Below, piece after piece: positions 51,262 through 60,859 of a DNA stretch of 64,000 bases. Location: the NCBI GenBank assembly GCA_047833645.1, contig CP181259.1, positions 186,001 to 250,000 on the forward strand, written 5' to 3'. The stretch comes from Pseudolactococcus sp041800635. GTDB lineage: Bacteria > Bacillota > Bacilli > Lactobacillales > Streptococcaceae. The notes beneath the pieces are model-generated. The model worked only from the letters and a program-made list of their open reading frames with translations. It searched no databases and was not told where the DNA came from. The position numbers and the translations under genes were made by a program. Numbering within the stretch: position 1 is the stretch's first letter; each line of letters begins with the position of its first letter.

Positions 51262-53415
51262 ATGTCTTTAAAAACTTTGGAAAATGTGTCTTATTTCCGT
51301 TTAAATAATGAAATCAACATCCCTGTCAATGGTCAAATTCCATTGCACAAGGACCACGAAGCCTTGCTTGCTTTTTTTGAAGAAAATGTGCGACCTAATC
51401 TTAAAACTTTTCCAACGGTTGCTGAAAAAATCGCCTATTTACTAGCGCATGATTATATCGAATCAGATTTTATCCAAAAGTATGCGATGGACTTTATCAC
51501 TGACCTGTCTGACTGGCTTTATGCGCAAAATTTCCAGTTCAAATCATTCATGGCTGCCTATAAGTTTTATCAACAATATGCCTTGAAAACGAACGACGGT
51601 GAGTTCTACCTGGAAAATATCGAAGATCGCATTTTGATGAATGCCTTATACTTTGCAGATGGCGATACTGAATTAGCCCAATCATTAGCTGATGAACTCA
51701 TTCACCAACGTTATCAACCTGCAACACCAAGCTTTTTAAATGCTGGTCGTTCACGTCGTGGCGAGCTTGTCTCGTGTTTCTTGATTCAAGCAACTGACGA
51801 TATGAACAGTATTGGCCGTTCTGTCAATTCAGCGCTTCAACTTTCCCGCATTGGTGGCGGTGTTGGGATTAACCTTTCTAACCTCCGTGAAGCGGGTGCA
51901 CCGATTAAAGGCATTGAAAATGCAGCGAGCGGCGTTGTCCCTGTCATGAAACTTTACGAGGACAGCTTCTCCTACTCTAACCAACTTGGCCAACGTCAAG
52001 GGGCTGGTGTGACTTACCTCAGCGTTTTCCATCCGGATATCATGGCCTTTTTGTCGACTAAAAAAGAAAATGCCGATGAAAAAATCCGTGTGAAAACTTT
52101 GTCACTCGGCGTAACCGTTCCGGATAAATACTATGAACTCGTACGTGAAAATGCGGATATGTTCTTGTTTAGTCCATATGATGTCGAACGTATCTATGGT
52201 AAACCTTTCAGCTATATTGATATTACAGCTGAATACGATAACCTTCTTGCCAATCATGACGTCAAAAAATATCGCATTCGTGCCCGTGATTTAGAGCAAG
52301 AAATTGCTAAACTCCAACAAGAATCTGGTTATCCATATATCATTAACATTGACGTTGCCAATAAAGCCAATCCAATCCACGGTAAGATTGTCATGAGTAA
52401 CTTGTGTTCAGAGATCTTGCAAGTGCAAACTGCCTCAGAACTTAACGAAGACCAAACTTATAAAACTTTAGGTACTGATATTTCGTGTAACCTGGGTTCT
52501 ACAAACGTTGTTAACTTGATGCAATCTCCTAACTTCGAGAAATCAATTGATAGCATGGTTAAAGCGTTAACGTTTGTTACTGACCATTCAGATATCGATG
52601 CTGTACCAACGATTAAAAACGGTAATAAAAAAGCCCATACGATTGGTCTTGGTGCGATGGGACTTCACTCCTACTTCGCTAAACATCATATCGCTTATGG
52701 CTCCCCTGAGTCCATTGAGTTCACAGATATTTACTTTATGTTGTTGAATTTCTATACCCTTAAATCATCTATGAATTTTGCGCGTCAAACGGAGCAAACT
52801 TTTGATGATTTTGACAAATCAGCCTATGCTGACGGAACTTATTTCGAGCAATATATCGAAGATAAAGAACTCTCTGATAAGGTTGCGACTTTATTCGAAG
52901 GCATTCATATTCCGACTGCTGATGATTGGCGTGAACTGCGTCAAAATGTCATGACACACGGTCTTTACCACCAAAACCGTCTTGCAGTGGCACCAAATGG
53001 TTCGATTTCATATATCAACGACGTTTCTGCAAGTATTCACCCCATTACCCAACGCATCGAAGAACGCCAAGAAAAGAAAACAGGTAAGATCTACTATCCT
53101 GCGCGCGATTTAGCGACGGATACGATTCCTTACTATACGAGCGCTTACGATATGGATATGCGTCGTGTGATTGATGTCTATGCTGCGGCGACGAAACACG
53201 TTGACCAAGGCTTGTCAATGACCCTGTTCTTGCGTAGCGAAATGCCTGTCGGCCTTTACGAATGGAAAACAGATACCAAGCAAACAACGCGTGATCTAAA
53301 CATCCTCCGTAATTATGCCCACCATAAAGGTGTTAAATCAATTTACTACATCCGCACCTTTACCGACAACGGTGATGAAGTTGGTGCCAACCAATGTGAA
53401 TCTTGTGTGATTTAA
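51262..53415 (+). CDS. nrdE: class Ib ribonucleoside-diphosphate reductase alpha subunit
   Basis: 717 residues. NrdE features: active-site cysteines (LVSCFLI; ISCNLGSTNVVNL), NLCSEI motif, PNGSISYIND, and C-terminal redox pair QCESC just before the end, the site reduced by NrdH. It starts 3 nt after the nrdI stop with no clear Shine-Dalgarno, so it is probably translated by coupling. N-terminal ATP-cone is absent as in class Ib. Confidence 0.96.
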   Translation: MSLKTLENVSYFRLNNEINIPVNGQIPLHKDHEALLAFFEENVRPNLKTFPTVAEKIAYLLAHDYIESDFIQKYAMDFITDLSDWLYAQNFQFKSFMAAYKFYQQYALKTNDGEFYLENIEDRILMNALYFADGDTELAQSLADELIHQRYQPATPSFLNAGRSRRGELVSCFLIQATDDMNSIGRSVNSALQLSRIGGGVGINLSNLREAGAPIKGIENAASGVVPVMKLYEDSFSYSNQLGQRQGAGVTYLSVFHPDIMAFLSTKKENADEKIRVKTLSLGVTVPDKYYELVRENADMFLFSPYDVERIYGKPFSYIDITAEYDNLLANHDVKKYRIRARDLEQEIAKLQQESGYPYIINIDVANKANPIHGKIVMSNLCSEILQVQTASELNEDQTYKTLGTDISCNLGSTNVVNLMQSPNFEKSIDSMVKALTFVTDHSDIDAVPTIKNGNKKAHTIGLGAMGLHSYFAKHHIAYGSPESIEFTDIYFMLLNFYTLKSSMNFARQTEQTFDDFDKSAYADGTYFEQYIEDKELSDKVATLFEGIHIPTADDWRELRQNVMTHGLYHQNRLAVAPNGSISYINDVSASIHPITQRIEERQEKKTGKIYYPARDLATDTIPYYTSAYDMDMRRVIDVYAAATKHVDQGLSMTLFLRSEMPVGLYEWKTDTKQTTRDLNILRNYAHHKGVKSIYYIRTFTDNGDEVGANQCESCVI

Positions 53416-53429
53416 TGCCCATCATCAAT

Positions 53430-53461
53430 AAGCAGACTGCCATCTATCATGCAGTCTGCTT
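53430..53461 (+). promoter_or_regulatory. stem-loop between nrdE and nrdF
   Basis: Perfect 11-bp stem AAGCAGACTGC / GCAGTCTGCTT with a 10-nt loop and no T run; more likely an mRNA-stability or processing element that sets NrdE:NrdF ratio than a full terminator. Confidence 0.6.
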
Positions 53462-53532
53462 ATCGCGTTGCACTTTAAAATAGGACGCCTGCCCGACTTT
53501 GGGACGGCATCTGACTAGAAACGGAAAACTGA

Positions 53533-54495
53533 ATGATTAATCCAAACTTTACCAAGGCTATCAACTGGAATAATATCGAAGATTTAATAGATAAATCCAC
53601 TTGGGAAAAATTAACTGAGCAATTTTGGTTAGACACCCGTATCCCACTTTCAAACGACTTGGACGACTGGCGCAGCCTGTCTGACGTTGAGCGTAACTTG
53701 GTCAGCCACGTTTTTGGTGGCTTGACACTGCTCGATACCGTCCAATCTGACACTGGGATGGACTCTCTACGTGCCGATGCGCGGACACAACACGAGGAAG
53801 CCGTCCTCAACAACATCCAATTCATGGAATCTGTCCACGCCAAATCTTACTCCTCTATCTTCTCAACGCTCAATACCAAAACAGAGATCGACGAAATCTT
53901 CTCTTGGATCGACACCAACGAAAATCTCCAGTACAAGGCGCAAAAAGTCAACAGCATTTACAAAAATGGCACGCCACTTGAGAAAAAAATCGCTTCTGTC
54001 TTTCTCGAAACCTTCCTCTTCTACAGCGGCTTCTACACCCCTTTGTATTATTTGGGCAATAACAAGCTGGCTAATGTCGCAGAAATTATCAAATTAATCA
54101 TCCGTGATGAATCAGTCCATGGCACTTATATCGGCTATAAATTCCAGCTTGGCTATGATGAACTCTCTAGCGATGAACAAGAAAAACTCAAAACTTGGGC
54201 TTACGAACTTTTGTATGACCTCTATGCCAATGAAGAAATCTACACTGATGATCTCTATGGTGTTCTAGGTTGGTCTGAAGAAGTGAAGACTTTCTTGCGT
54301 TATAATGCTAACAAGGCTTTAATGAACCTTGGATTTGATCCACTCTTTCCTGACAATGCGTCAGATGTCAATCCAATCGTCATGAATGGTCTCTCAACGG
54401 GTACCGTTAACCACGACTTCTTCTCACAAGTTGGGAATGGGTATCTACTGGGTCAAGTTGAAGCTATGAGTGATGACGACTACGTCTTTGACTAA
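53533..54495 (+). CDS. nrdF: class Ib ribonucleoside-diphosphate reductase beta subunit
   Basis: 320 residues. Metal ligands in TLLDTVQSDTGM (D), NIQFMESVHAKSYSSIF (E, H; the radical tyrosine is in this helix) and IRDESVHGTYIGYKF (E, H). Harbours the Mn2/Fe2-tyrosyl radical. The 117-bp gap after nrdE contains the hairpin above and no obvious promoter. Confidence 0.96.
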   Translation: MINPNFTKAINWNNIEDLIDKSTWEKLTEQFWLDTRIPLSNDLDDWRSLSDVERNLVSHVFGGLTLLDTVQSDTGMDSLRADARTQHEEAVLNNIQFMESVHAKSYSSIFSTLNTKTEIDEIFSWIDTNENLQYKAQKVNSIYKNGTPLEKKIASVFLETFLFYSGFYTPLYYLGNNKLANVAEIIKLIIRDESVHGTYIGYKFQLGYDELSSDEQEKLKTWAYELLYDLYANEEIYTDDLYGVLGWSEEVKTFLRYNANKALMNLGFDPLFPDNASDVNPIVMNGLSTGTVNHDFFSQVGNGYLLGQVEAMSDDDYVFD

Positions 54496-54502
54496 AACAT
54501 AA

Positions 54503-54642
54503 AAAATGAGGCTGGGACAAAAGTCTCAGAAATATGAAAACCGCATGAAATTCGTTTTTAAAAACGTTGATTTCATACGGTTTTTGTATTTTAACAGTGT
54601 CCAAAATCTAGCGAATTTGGACTTTTGTCCCAGTCTCATTTT
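54503..54642. mobile_element. 140-bp MITE with IS1182-type ends
   Basis: Terminal inverted repeats GAGGCTGGGACAAAAGTC (54508-54525) and its near-complement (54620-54637), the same as the ends of the IS at 6.4 kb; flanking AAAAAT/ATTTTT also pair. Inside is a hairpin (AAAACCG...CGGTTTT). No coding capacity. It also lies between convergent genes and can serve as their terminator. Confidence 0.85.
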
Positions 54643-54650
54643 TGTTTGGC

Positions 54651-55520
54651 TTATTTGTCCCAAATACTTGTGTCAGGGCCTAAAGGCACGATCTGGTTAG
54701 GATTGCCCTCTAAGTTACTCATGGCAAATCCCTTTTTGATGGCATCGAAGTTTGTCGTTTCCCGAAAAGCAGGGATTTGATAGAGTGCTTTCGCATAGCG
54801 CCAGAGATTTGGAAAATCTGTCAAGCGGTTGCGGTTGGCACGAAAATAAAAATAGTAGGCCGCATCAAAGCGAGCCAGTGTGACATAAAGACGAATATCG
54901 CTAAGCGTCAGTTCATCACCAAATAGGAATTGCCGCTCTGAAAGGCGCGCGTCTAGCTCATCCAGTCGATCAAAGAGACGATGATAGGCAATTTCATAAT
55001 CTGCCTGATTATTAGCTAATTTAACCTTATAAACGCCTTGATTAATATCAGCCAAAATCACGTCATTAAGGGTATCAATGTCGGCACGGAGATGCTCAGG
55101 ATAGAGATCAGGGGCATCAGTTTTGGTAAAGTTAGAAAAATTCGTTGCCAACTGTTCGATAAGTTCTGAGGATTCATTATTAACGATTTGACGGGTCTTA
55201 ACATCAACAATGACTGGTACCGTCGCACGGCCTGCATAGTCTGGTTCAACTTCCTTATAGAGTTCCATCATATAGCTAATCCCCAAAACAGGGTCACGAT
55301 GGTCAGGGTCAAGCGAAAACTGCCAGCCTTTGTCAGTGATGACTGGATTGACCTTGCCTTCACTAATTAAGTCTTCCAAGCCTAATAATCGCCACGTGAT
55401 CGCCACGCGCTGGCTCCAAGGGCAAATGTCGCTCCAAATTAAGCGATATCGGCCTGCTTCGATTGGAAAGGCATCGCTGCCAAGTCTACCTGAAAAATGT
55501 GGTACTGGTGTTTTTGTCAT
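54651..55520 (-). CDS. glutathionyl-hydroquinone reductase-like protein (GST Xi class)
   Basis: 289 residues. Thioredoxin-fold N-terminal half with catalytic SDICPWSQRVAITWRLLGL (C at about 33, CPWS), then NNESSELIEQL (glutathione gamma-glutamyl site) and an all-helical C-terminal domain (FGDELTLSDIRLYVTLARFDAAYYFYF). This enzyme class reduces S-glutathionyl quinones. Many lactococci do not make glutathione, so the thiol used is uncertain. Confidence 0.85.
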   Translation of the reverse strand: MTKTPVPHFSGRLGSDAFPIEAGRYRLIWSDICPWSQRVAITWRLLGLEDLISEGKVNPVITDKGWQFSLDPDHRDPVLGISYMMELYKEVEPDYAGRATVPVIVDVKTRQIVNNESSELIEQLATNFSNFTKTDAPDLYPEHLRADIDTLNDVILADINQGVYKVKLANNQADYEIAYHRLFDRLDELDARLSERQFLFGDELTLSDIRLYVTLARFDAAYYFYFRANRNRLTDFPNLWRYAKALYQIPAFRETTNFDAIKKGFAMSNLEGNPNQIVPLGPDTSIWDK

Positions 55521-55555
55521 TGCTTCTCCCCCTCTTACTTTTCCCCTAATTTTGA

Positions 55556-55693
55556 TTATTTATTGTAGATTTTTGGCCCTTTACGCATATGTTTCCGGTC
55601 ATTTTTGGTCGGCGTTTCTTGATTAGAACGGCCACCACCGGCTTGTTTCTTTTTGATGATTTCTAACATCTTTTCTTTAGTTGTTTGATTCAC
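55556..55693 (-). CDS. 45-aa conserved-looking basic protein
   Basis: GTG start at 55691-55693 with AAGGAG 7 nt upstream; stop 55556-55558. Sequence has a helix (EKMLEIIKKKQ), a glycine hinge (AGGGRSNQE) and a basic end (RKHMRKGPKIYNK). I recall similar short proteins in streptococci and lactococci, role unknown. Too short for routine ORF calling. Confidence 0.6.
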   Translation of the reverse strand: MNQTTKEKMLEIIKKKQAGGGRSNQETPTKNDRKHMRKGPKIYNK

Positions 55694-55818
55694 TTTATTT
55701 CTCCTTCATAAAAAGTCGGCAATGCGACTATCTGTTCTATTATAACAGAAATAATGGGTTTAGCGAGTTAATCCTGTTTTTAAAGGTAGAAAATGGTGAT
55801 TTCATGTTTATAAACTTA

Positions 55819-56229
55819 TCATTCAAGATTTTGGACGTATGTTTTGATTAAATCACGCGTTCTAGCAAATGCTTGCGCGATTTCTTCTTCAGTCCCCATT
55901 ATTTTGGCTGGATCTTCTAAATCCCAATGCACTCTTTTAATATGAGGCGGTGTCACCGGGCATTTATCATTGGCATCTCCGCACAAGGTGATGATCAAGT
56001 CAGAGCTAAATAAATAAGCATCATCGATCAAATTTGACACTTGATGACTGATATCCAGACCATCATCAGCCATCGTTTGGACTGCTCTTGAATTTAGCCC
56101 ATGTTTTTCAAGACCAGCGCTCTGAATGTCCCATTCGGGATGGTATTTTCTAGCATAGCCTTCGGCCATTTGACTGCGACATGAATTGCCTGTACATAAA
56201 AAATAGACTTGCAGTTTGGGTATTGTCAT
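55819..56229 (-). CDS. arsC: arsenate reductase, thioredoxin-coupled (ArsC)
   Basis: 136 residues, low-molecular-weight phosphatase fold. P-loop C12-x5-R (CTGNSCRS), and the redox pair C83 / C90 (LCGDANDKCPVTP) with DPAK near the end, matching the staphylococcal ArsC type that is recycled by thioredoxin. No arsR or arsB lies next to it. A protein-tyrosine phosphatase role is less likely because of the two extra cysteines. Confidence 0.88.
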   Translation of the reverse strand: MTIPKLQVYFLCTGNSCRSQMAEGYARKYHPEWDIQSAGLEKHGLNSRAVQTMADDGLDISHQVSNLIDDAYLFSSDLIITLCGDANDKCPVTPPHIKRVHWDLEDPAKIMGTEEEIAQAFARTRDLIKTYVQNLE

Positions 56230-56331
56230 GATTTTTCTCCTTTTTGATTGGCGATTAGCGTTAATTTATTCTATCTTTTTTGGGATGAATTAGCAATGCA
56301 CTTGTTTCACAGCCATTCTATCTGTTAAAGC

Positions 56332-56391
56332 AAAAAAATAAGACGCGGTGCCCTTAAGCGACTGTAATCACTTAAAGACACAACGTCTTAT
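56332..56391 (-). terminator. long terminator after the MFS gene
   Basis: Minus-strand stem ATAAGACG ... CGTCTTAT, with inner pairs CTTTAAG/CTTAAGG, followed by TTTTTTT. Confidence 0.8.
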
Positions 56392-56405
56392 CCGCTTACC
56401 AAACA

Positions 56406-57623
56406 TTAGTTCGTAACTTTATCTTGTTTCATCTTTTGGTAAACAAAATTCAAAACGAGACCAACCACAGCGACTGCTATCGCCACATAAAAGGCTTTTG
56501 AAAAATCCCCATGGTTACTCTTGGCAATGCTGACAGCAATTTTAGGGCCGAAGAAAGCCGCAACAGAATAACCACAAAAGACAATACCATAGTTGACACC
56601 CTGATTAATTGGGCCATAGTTTTCCATCACGAGCGGCGGATAAACCCCCATGACACCACCAAAACAGATGCCCAGAATCATGAGGCTGATTGCAAAGCCT
56701 GCTGCTGATGAGAGACTCAACAATAAGACAAAGGCTAAGATAATCACGCCCAGGATGATGTACAAGGTATTATTTCGACCTAATTTATCAGAGACCGTGC
56801 CCCAAATCACGCGCCCTAAACAGTTACTCAAAGAGTAAAGACTGACATAAAAGGCTGCGGTTGTTGGGGTTAAGCCAAACATCTGCTGACCGATCACTGA
56901 GGCATTTGCCGCAATCATCAAGCCTGAGAAGGCGCCTGTAAACATCATTAAGAAAATGATATAAAAAGTAGGTGTTTTCAGCATATCTAGCCAATTTTTA
57001 TTGACTTGATCAAGCTTTTCTTGTCCTGCTACAGGTTGCGCAGTTTTTGCTGTCTGATTACCTGATGCAGATTTGATAAACAAACTTGCGATGAGGATAA
57101 TCACCATATAAGCAATCCCTAAAACTCGGAAGGCAAAAGTGACATCGTAATTTTGGATAAAGAAATTGGCAATCGGTGCCGCAATAATCGCAGCCCCACC
57201 CATACCAGCGGTAATGATACCTGCTGCAAGGCCTTTTTTATCAGGGAAAAGTTTAATGGTGTTACTCAGACAACCTGAGTAAGCCAAACCTTGACCGATA
57301 CCTGCCAAAAGGCCATAAGTCAGATAAAGCATGGTTGGACTTGTTGCTAAACCAGATAGGCAAAAGCCAAGACCAAACATGAGACCACCAACTGTAATCG
57401 ACCATTTTGCCAGACCACGGTCTGTGAAAAAGCCACCTATAATCATGGGAATGGGTGCGACTGCTGAATTTATCGTAAAAGCCAGCATAATTTCGGGCAT
57501 ACCCCAACTTTTTGTCGCACTTAGTGGTCCTGCAAAGACGCTAAAGGCATAGATAGCCCCTGTACAAAGTAAGACCACCGTTGAGGCGATAAGTACTTGC
57601 CATCTGTTCATATTCTGTTTCAT
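56406..57623 (-). CDS. MFS transporter, oxalate/formate antiporter-like
   Basis: 405 residues, about 12 membrane segments. Start RWQVLIASTVVLLCTGAIYAFSVFAGPL is typical of OxlT-type MFS; a typical motif-A loop is seen as GRVIWGTVSDKLGRNN (about 269-284). It ends the operon of the HcrAB-like reductase, so it most likely carries the acid substrate or the reduced product, such as a carboxylate. Confidence 0.85.
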   Translation of the reverse strand: MKQNMNRWQVLIASTVVLLCTGAIYAFSVFAGPLSATKSWGMPEIMLAFTINSAVAPIPMIIGGFFTDRGLAKWSITVGGLMFGLGFCLSGLATSPTMLYLTYGLLAGIGQGLAYSGCLSNTIKLFPDKKGLAAGIITAGMGGAAIIAAPIANFFIQNYDVTFAFRVLGIAYMVIILIASLFIKSASGNQTAKTAQPVAGQEKLDQVNKNWLDMLKTPTFYIIFLMMFTGAFSGLMIAANASVIGQQMFGLTPTTAAFYVSLYSLSNCLGRVIWGTVSDKLGRNNTLYIILGVIILAFVLLLSLSSAAGFAISLMILGICFGGVMGVYPPLVMENYGPINQGVNYGIVFCGYSVAAFFGPKIAVSIAKSNHGDFSKAFYVAIAVAVVGLVLNFVYQKMKQDKVTN

Positions 57624-57661
57624 ATTTTTCTCCGTCTTTTATCGCATAATGCGATGAAGGC

Positions 57662-60088
57662 TTATGTCAACTTATCGACAACAACAGTTTTACCTGCAAT
57701 GCGGCCAAAGGTGAAGATATCTGTTAAGGAATTCCCACCCAAGCGATTACCGGCATGAATCCCACCAGCTACTTCACCAGCTGCGTAAAGTCCTGAAATG
57801 ATTTTGCCAGACTGATCTAAAACATGGGTTTTAGTATCAATTTTCAAACCGCCCATGGTATGGTGAACCGCTGGTTTTCTTGGTGTCGCGTAGAATGGTG
57901 CTGTGACAACTTTCAAATCAAAGACGTCTTTACCAAATTCTGGATCTTCACCTTGATCAACGTAGGTATTATAGTTGTTAATCGTTGTCACGAAGGTTTC
58001 AGGGTCAATTGACAGTTGTTTAGCCAACTCTTCAAGCGTATCTGCTCTGTACAACGTGCCATTTTCAACTTGTCTATCAATTTTCTCTTGACTGGTATTA
58101 TAAGCTGTATTTTTGATATGTTCATCCGCAATCAGATAGAATAAACCACCATTATCAATCGCTGCTTGAGTTAATTGGTCACGGCTACCATATTCATTGA
58201 CAAAGCGCTTACCGGATGTATTCACCATGATAAAGTTTTGAGGTGGCACTTGTAGCCCACTGAATAAAGCACCGGTTTCAGGGTCAGATACTGGCATCAT
58301 TTGAGAGAAGCCCATCCCGGTCAAATCTGCACCAGCACTTTGACCTAAGATAATCCCGTCACCTGTAATCGCAGGTGAATTGGATGTCTTAATGTCATCA
58401 TCAATATCTGTCCAATAGGTATTGTAGGCTTTAAGCATTTGCGTATTGGCACCGAAACCTCCGGTTGTTAGGATAACTGCTTGGGCGCGAACAGTTACCT
58501 TGCCTCCTGCTAATCCTGTCCCTTCGATACCTGTGACGTTACCATTTTCAATAATTAAAGCATCAACTGGCGTATCTGTAATGATTTTTCCGCCATTATT
58601 TTCAACAAAGGTTTGCAAGGCAGAAACGAAAGCGTAGCCTTCACTTTTCAATGGCTTGTGACCACGACGCCACAGTGCGCCAACTGGCATCGTCACTTCT
58701 TTTTGGTCAAATTCAACGCCGATTTCTTCCAACCATTTCACAGACTCTAAAGCACGATCGGTCAAGATTTTAACTAAATCATATTGACCATAGATGACAT
58801 TACCAAGTTGGTCTGTCCGTTTGCCGCCGAAATAAGTTTGCAGTCGATGGAAAATAGCTGAATCAAACAAATAACCTGTTTGACCATCGATATCACTGAG
58901 ATAAGCTGCAACTTGTGTTTTAAAGACTCTAAAGTCTTCCAAGTATTCTGCATCGATTTGACTTTCGTCAATTGCGGCCATTTCTTGAAGTGTGTGGCTC
59001 TCACCAGCATTGGCTGTAAAAGTATTTTGCCAAACTGGGTCTGCCGCATTCATTGGCCCGCCAGTACGAACGGTATTGCCACCGACTGCTGGGAATTTCT
59101 CAACAACAATCACGCGCTTACCTTATTGTAAGATACTTGCTGCCGCAGCTAATCCAGCATCACCAGCACCGACAACCACAACATCTGTTTCATAGGATTC
59201 ATCTCCATGGTATTGGGCGCTTGGTGCTTTTGCACGTTTTCTCAAGGTATCAGGATTGGCACCTGCCATTTTCACAGCTTTTGCCACACCATCAAGCACA
59301 CCATTACTTGTCACAGAGGCGCCTGACAAAATATCAACATTGAGCGTTTGGCCTTCAATAATTTGTGTCGGAATTCGTGTAAAGACGACATCTGCAATCC
59401 CTTGAGACTCGCCAGAAGTATCAATGTCGATGTTCTCGATTTTTTCTTGACTGAATTTAACAACCATTGGTAAATCGCCATTGTGTCCAGGCGTTGTCAC
59501 CGCATATTCACCAGCCTCAAAGACCACTTCTTCAGGAATATTGAGAATATTTGCGACTTCAGTGAACTTCATAAATCGAAGGAAACAGCTCTCAAGGAAG
59601 TCAATCGTGCCTTCGTTTTTGAGTTGACCTGTCGCATCAAAAGCCTGATTTGCTTGTCCTAGCAAAAATTCATATCCCGGCATCACAACTGCATTCACCC
59701 CAGGTGCATCTAAAATTTGGCGCAAATGGAGTTGGGCCCGAGAAGAGCCTTGCACATCTAACGATGCGCCAACGATCATCACTGGCTTGCCATCAAGCGG
59801 ATGAAGAGTGAAAGACAACCATTCGATGAGACTCTTCAAACTTGAAGGGATTGAGTGGTTGTACTCAGGCGTTGCAATAATCACGCCATCCGCGTCTTCA
59901 ATTTTCCGATTAAAGTCTTGAATCAAAGGTGAATAAGACGCATCTTTTGATTCATTGAACATGGGAACGTCTTTGATTTCTAAAATTTCGATTTCTGCTT
60001 TATCGTTAAAATGTGTTTGCATGAATTGTAACAATAAACGATTATAAGATGATTTGGCATTTGTGCCAACAAGTCCAACAAATTTCAT
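57662..60088 (-). pseudogene. HcrB/fumarate-reductase-like flavoprotein interrupted by one in-frame TAA
   Basis: From ATG 60088 (GGAGG upstream, A shared with the TAA of the preceding gene): an NADPH-FMN reductase domain (about 1-175, PEYNHSIPSSLKSLIEWL), an FMN-binding domain with flavinylation motif SGASVT (about 258), then the FAD domain begins VVVVGAGDAGLAAAASILQ and meets TAA (59123-59125). The same frame goes on GKRVIVVEKFPAVGGNTV and ends at 57662 with the flavocytochrome-c type site (GGHDxx-like AVHHTMGGLKI; AAGEVAGGIHAGNRLGG). Without the stop it would be about 808 aa. Type set as pseudogene, although read-through or a sequencing error is possible. The N-terminal half alone (59123-60088, 321 aa) may still be made. 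Confidence 0.85.
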
Positions 60089-60708
60089 TATGCCATGCCT
60101 CCGTCTATATGTTCCCAAACAAATTGTCTTTTAGTCTCTGTTTGTTCAGGATTTTGTCTGCTAATTTCATTTGTGATTTTTAAGAAGGATAGAAATTCAG
60201 CAAAATCCCCTTCAAGTTCTGTTACTTTATCAGCATAAAGTAAGTCATTAGCTTGACTAAACGCTTCTAGAGAACGGCCTAAGAAAAATTCTGAGCCTGG
60301 TAGAATTCTTGCCTTTAATTCTGGTGCGTCTAAGATTTGACGGAGGTGGGCTTGCGCGCGTGATGTGCCAAGTGAGCCATGAGATGCACCAACAATCATC
60401 ACCGGTTTATCAATCAAAGGTCTTGTTGTATAAGAAAGCCATTCAAGAACGCTCTTCAAAGCAGCCGGAATAGAATGGTCATATTCAGGTGTTGCAATAA
60501 TCACGCCATCTGAATTTGTGATTTTGTCAGATAAAATCTGCACCTCGTGTGGCGCTTTTTTATCATCTGGTTCATCAAATGCTAGGATATCAGCAATTTC
60601 GCAAACATCAATCTCCACTGTCTCTTCAAAGTGTTTTTTCATAAATAGCAATAACTTGCGATTGGTTGAGGTGTCAGAATTAGTTCCGACGATTCCGATA
60701 AGTTTCAT
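60088..60708 (-). CDS. NADPH-dependent FMN reductase, HcrA-like
   Basis: 206 residues from ATG 60708 (AAGGA upstream). Flavodoxin-like fold: GIVGTNSDTSTNRKLLLFM (FMN phosphate loop), ATPEYDHSIPAALKSVLEWL (about 71-90) and VGASHGSLGTSRAQAHLRQIL. A paralogue of the N-terminal domain of the next protein. In Lactobacillus plantarum a similar pair (HcrA/HcrB) with a LysR regulator forms a hydroxycinnamate reductase. It should pass electrons from NAD(P)H to the larger flavoprotein. Confidence 0.82.
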   Translation of the reverse strand: MKLIGIVGTNSDTSTNRKLLLFMKKHFEETVEIDVCEIADILAFDEPDDKKAPHEVQILSDKITNSDGVIIATPEYDHSIPAALKSVLEWLSYTTRPLIDKPVMIVGASHGSLGTSRAQAHLRQILDAPELKARILPGSEFFLGRSLEAFSQANDLLYADKVTELEGDFAEFLSFLKITNEISRQNPEQTETKRQFVWEHIDGGMA

Positions 60709-60807
60709 ATCAATTTCCTTCCCGCACAACTTTGAATTCGCTTACAAAGTTTGTGACTTAACTAACTTAATTCTAGCGCTATCAAATTAAAAAGTAAAAT
60801 AGTTTTC

Positions 60808-60839
60808 TTGTTATCAAATCATAACAAATTTGTTATAAT
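60808..60839. promoter_or_regulatory. LysR operator and promoter between regulator and reductase genes
   Basis: TTGTTAT-N6-ATAACAA (60808-60827) runs into the perfect palindrome ATAACAAATTTGTTAT (60821-60836), then TATAAT (60834-60839) for the regulator gene. Three half-sites suggest a sliding LysR dimer. Confidence 0.75.
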
Positions 60840-60859
60840 GGACAAAACAGGAGAATAAT

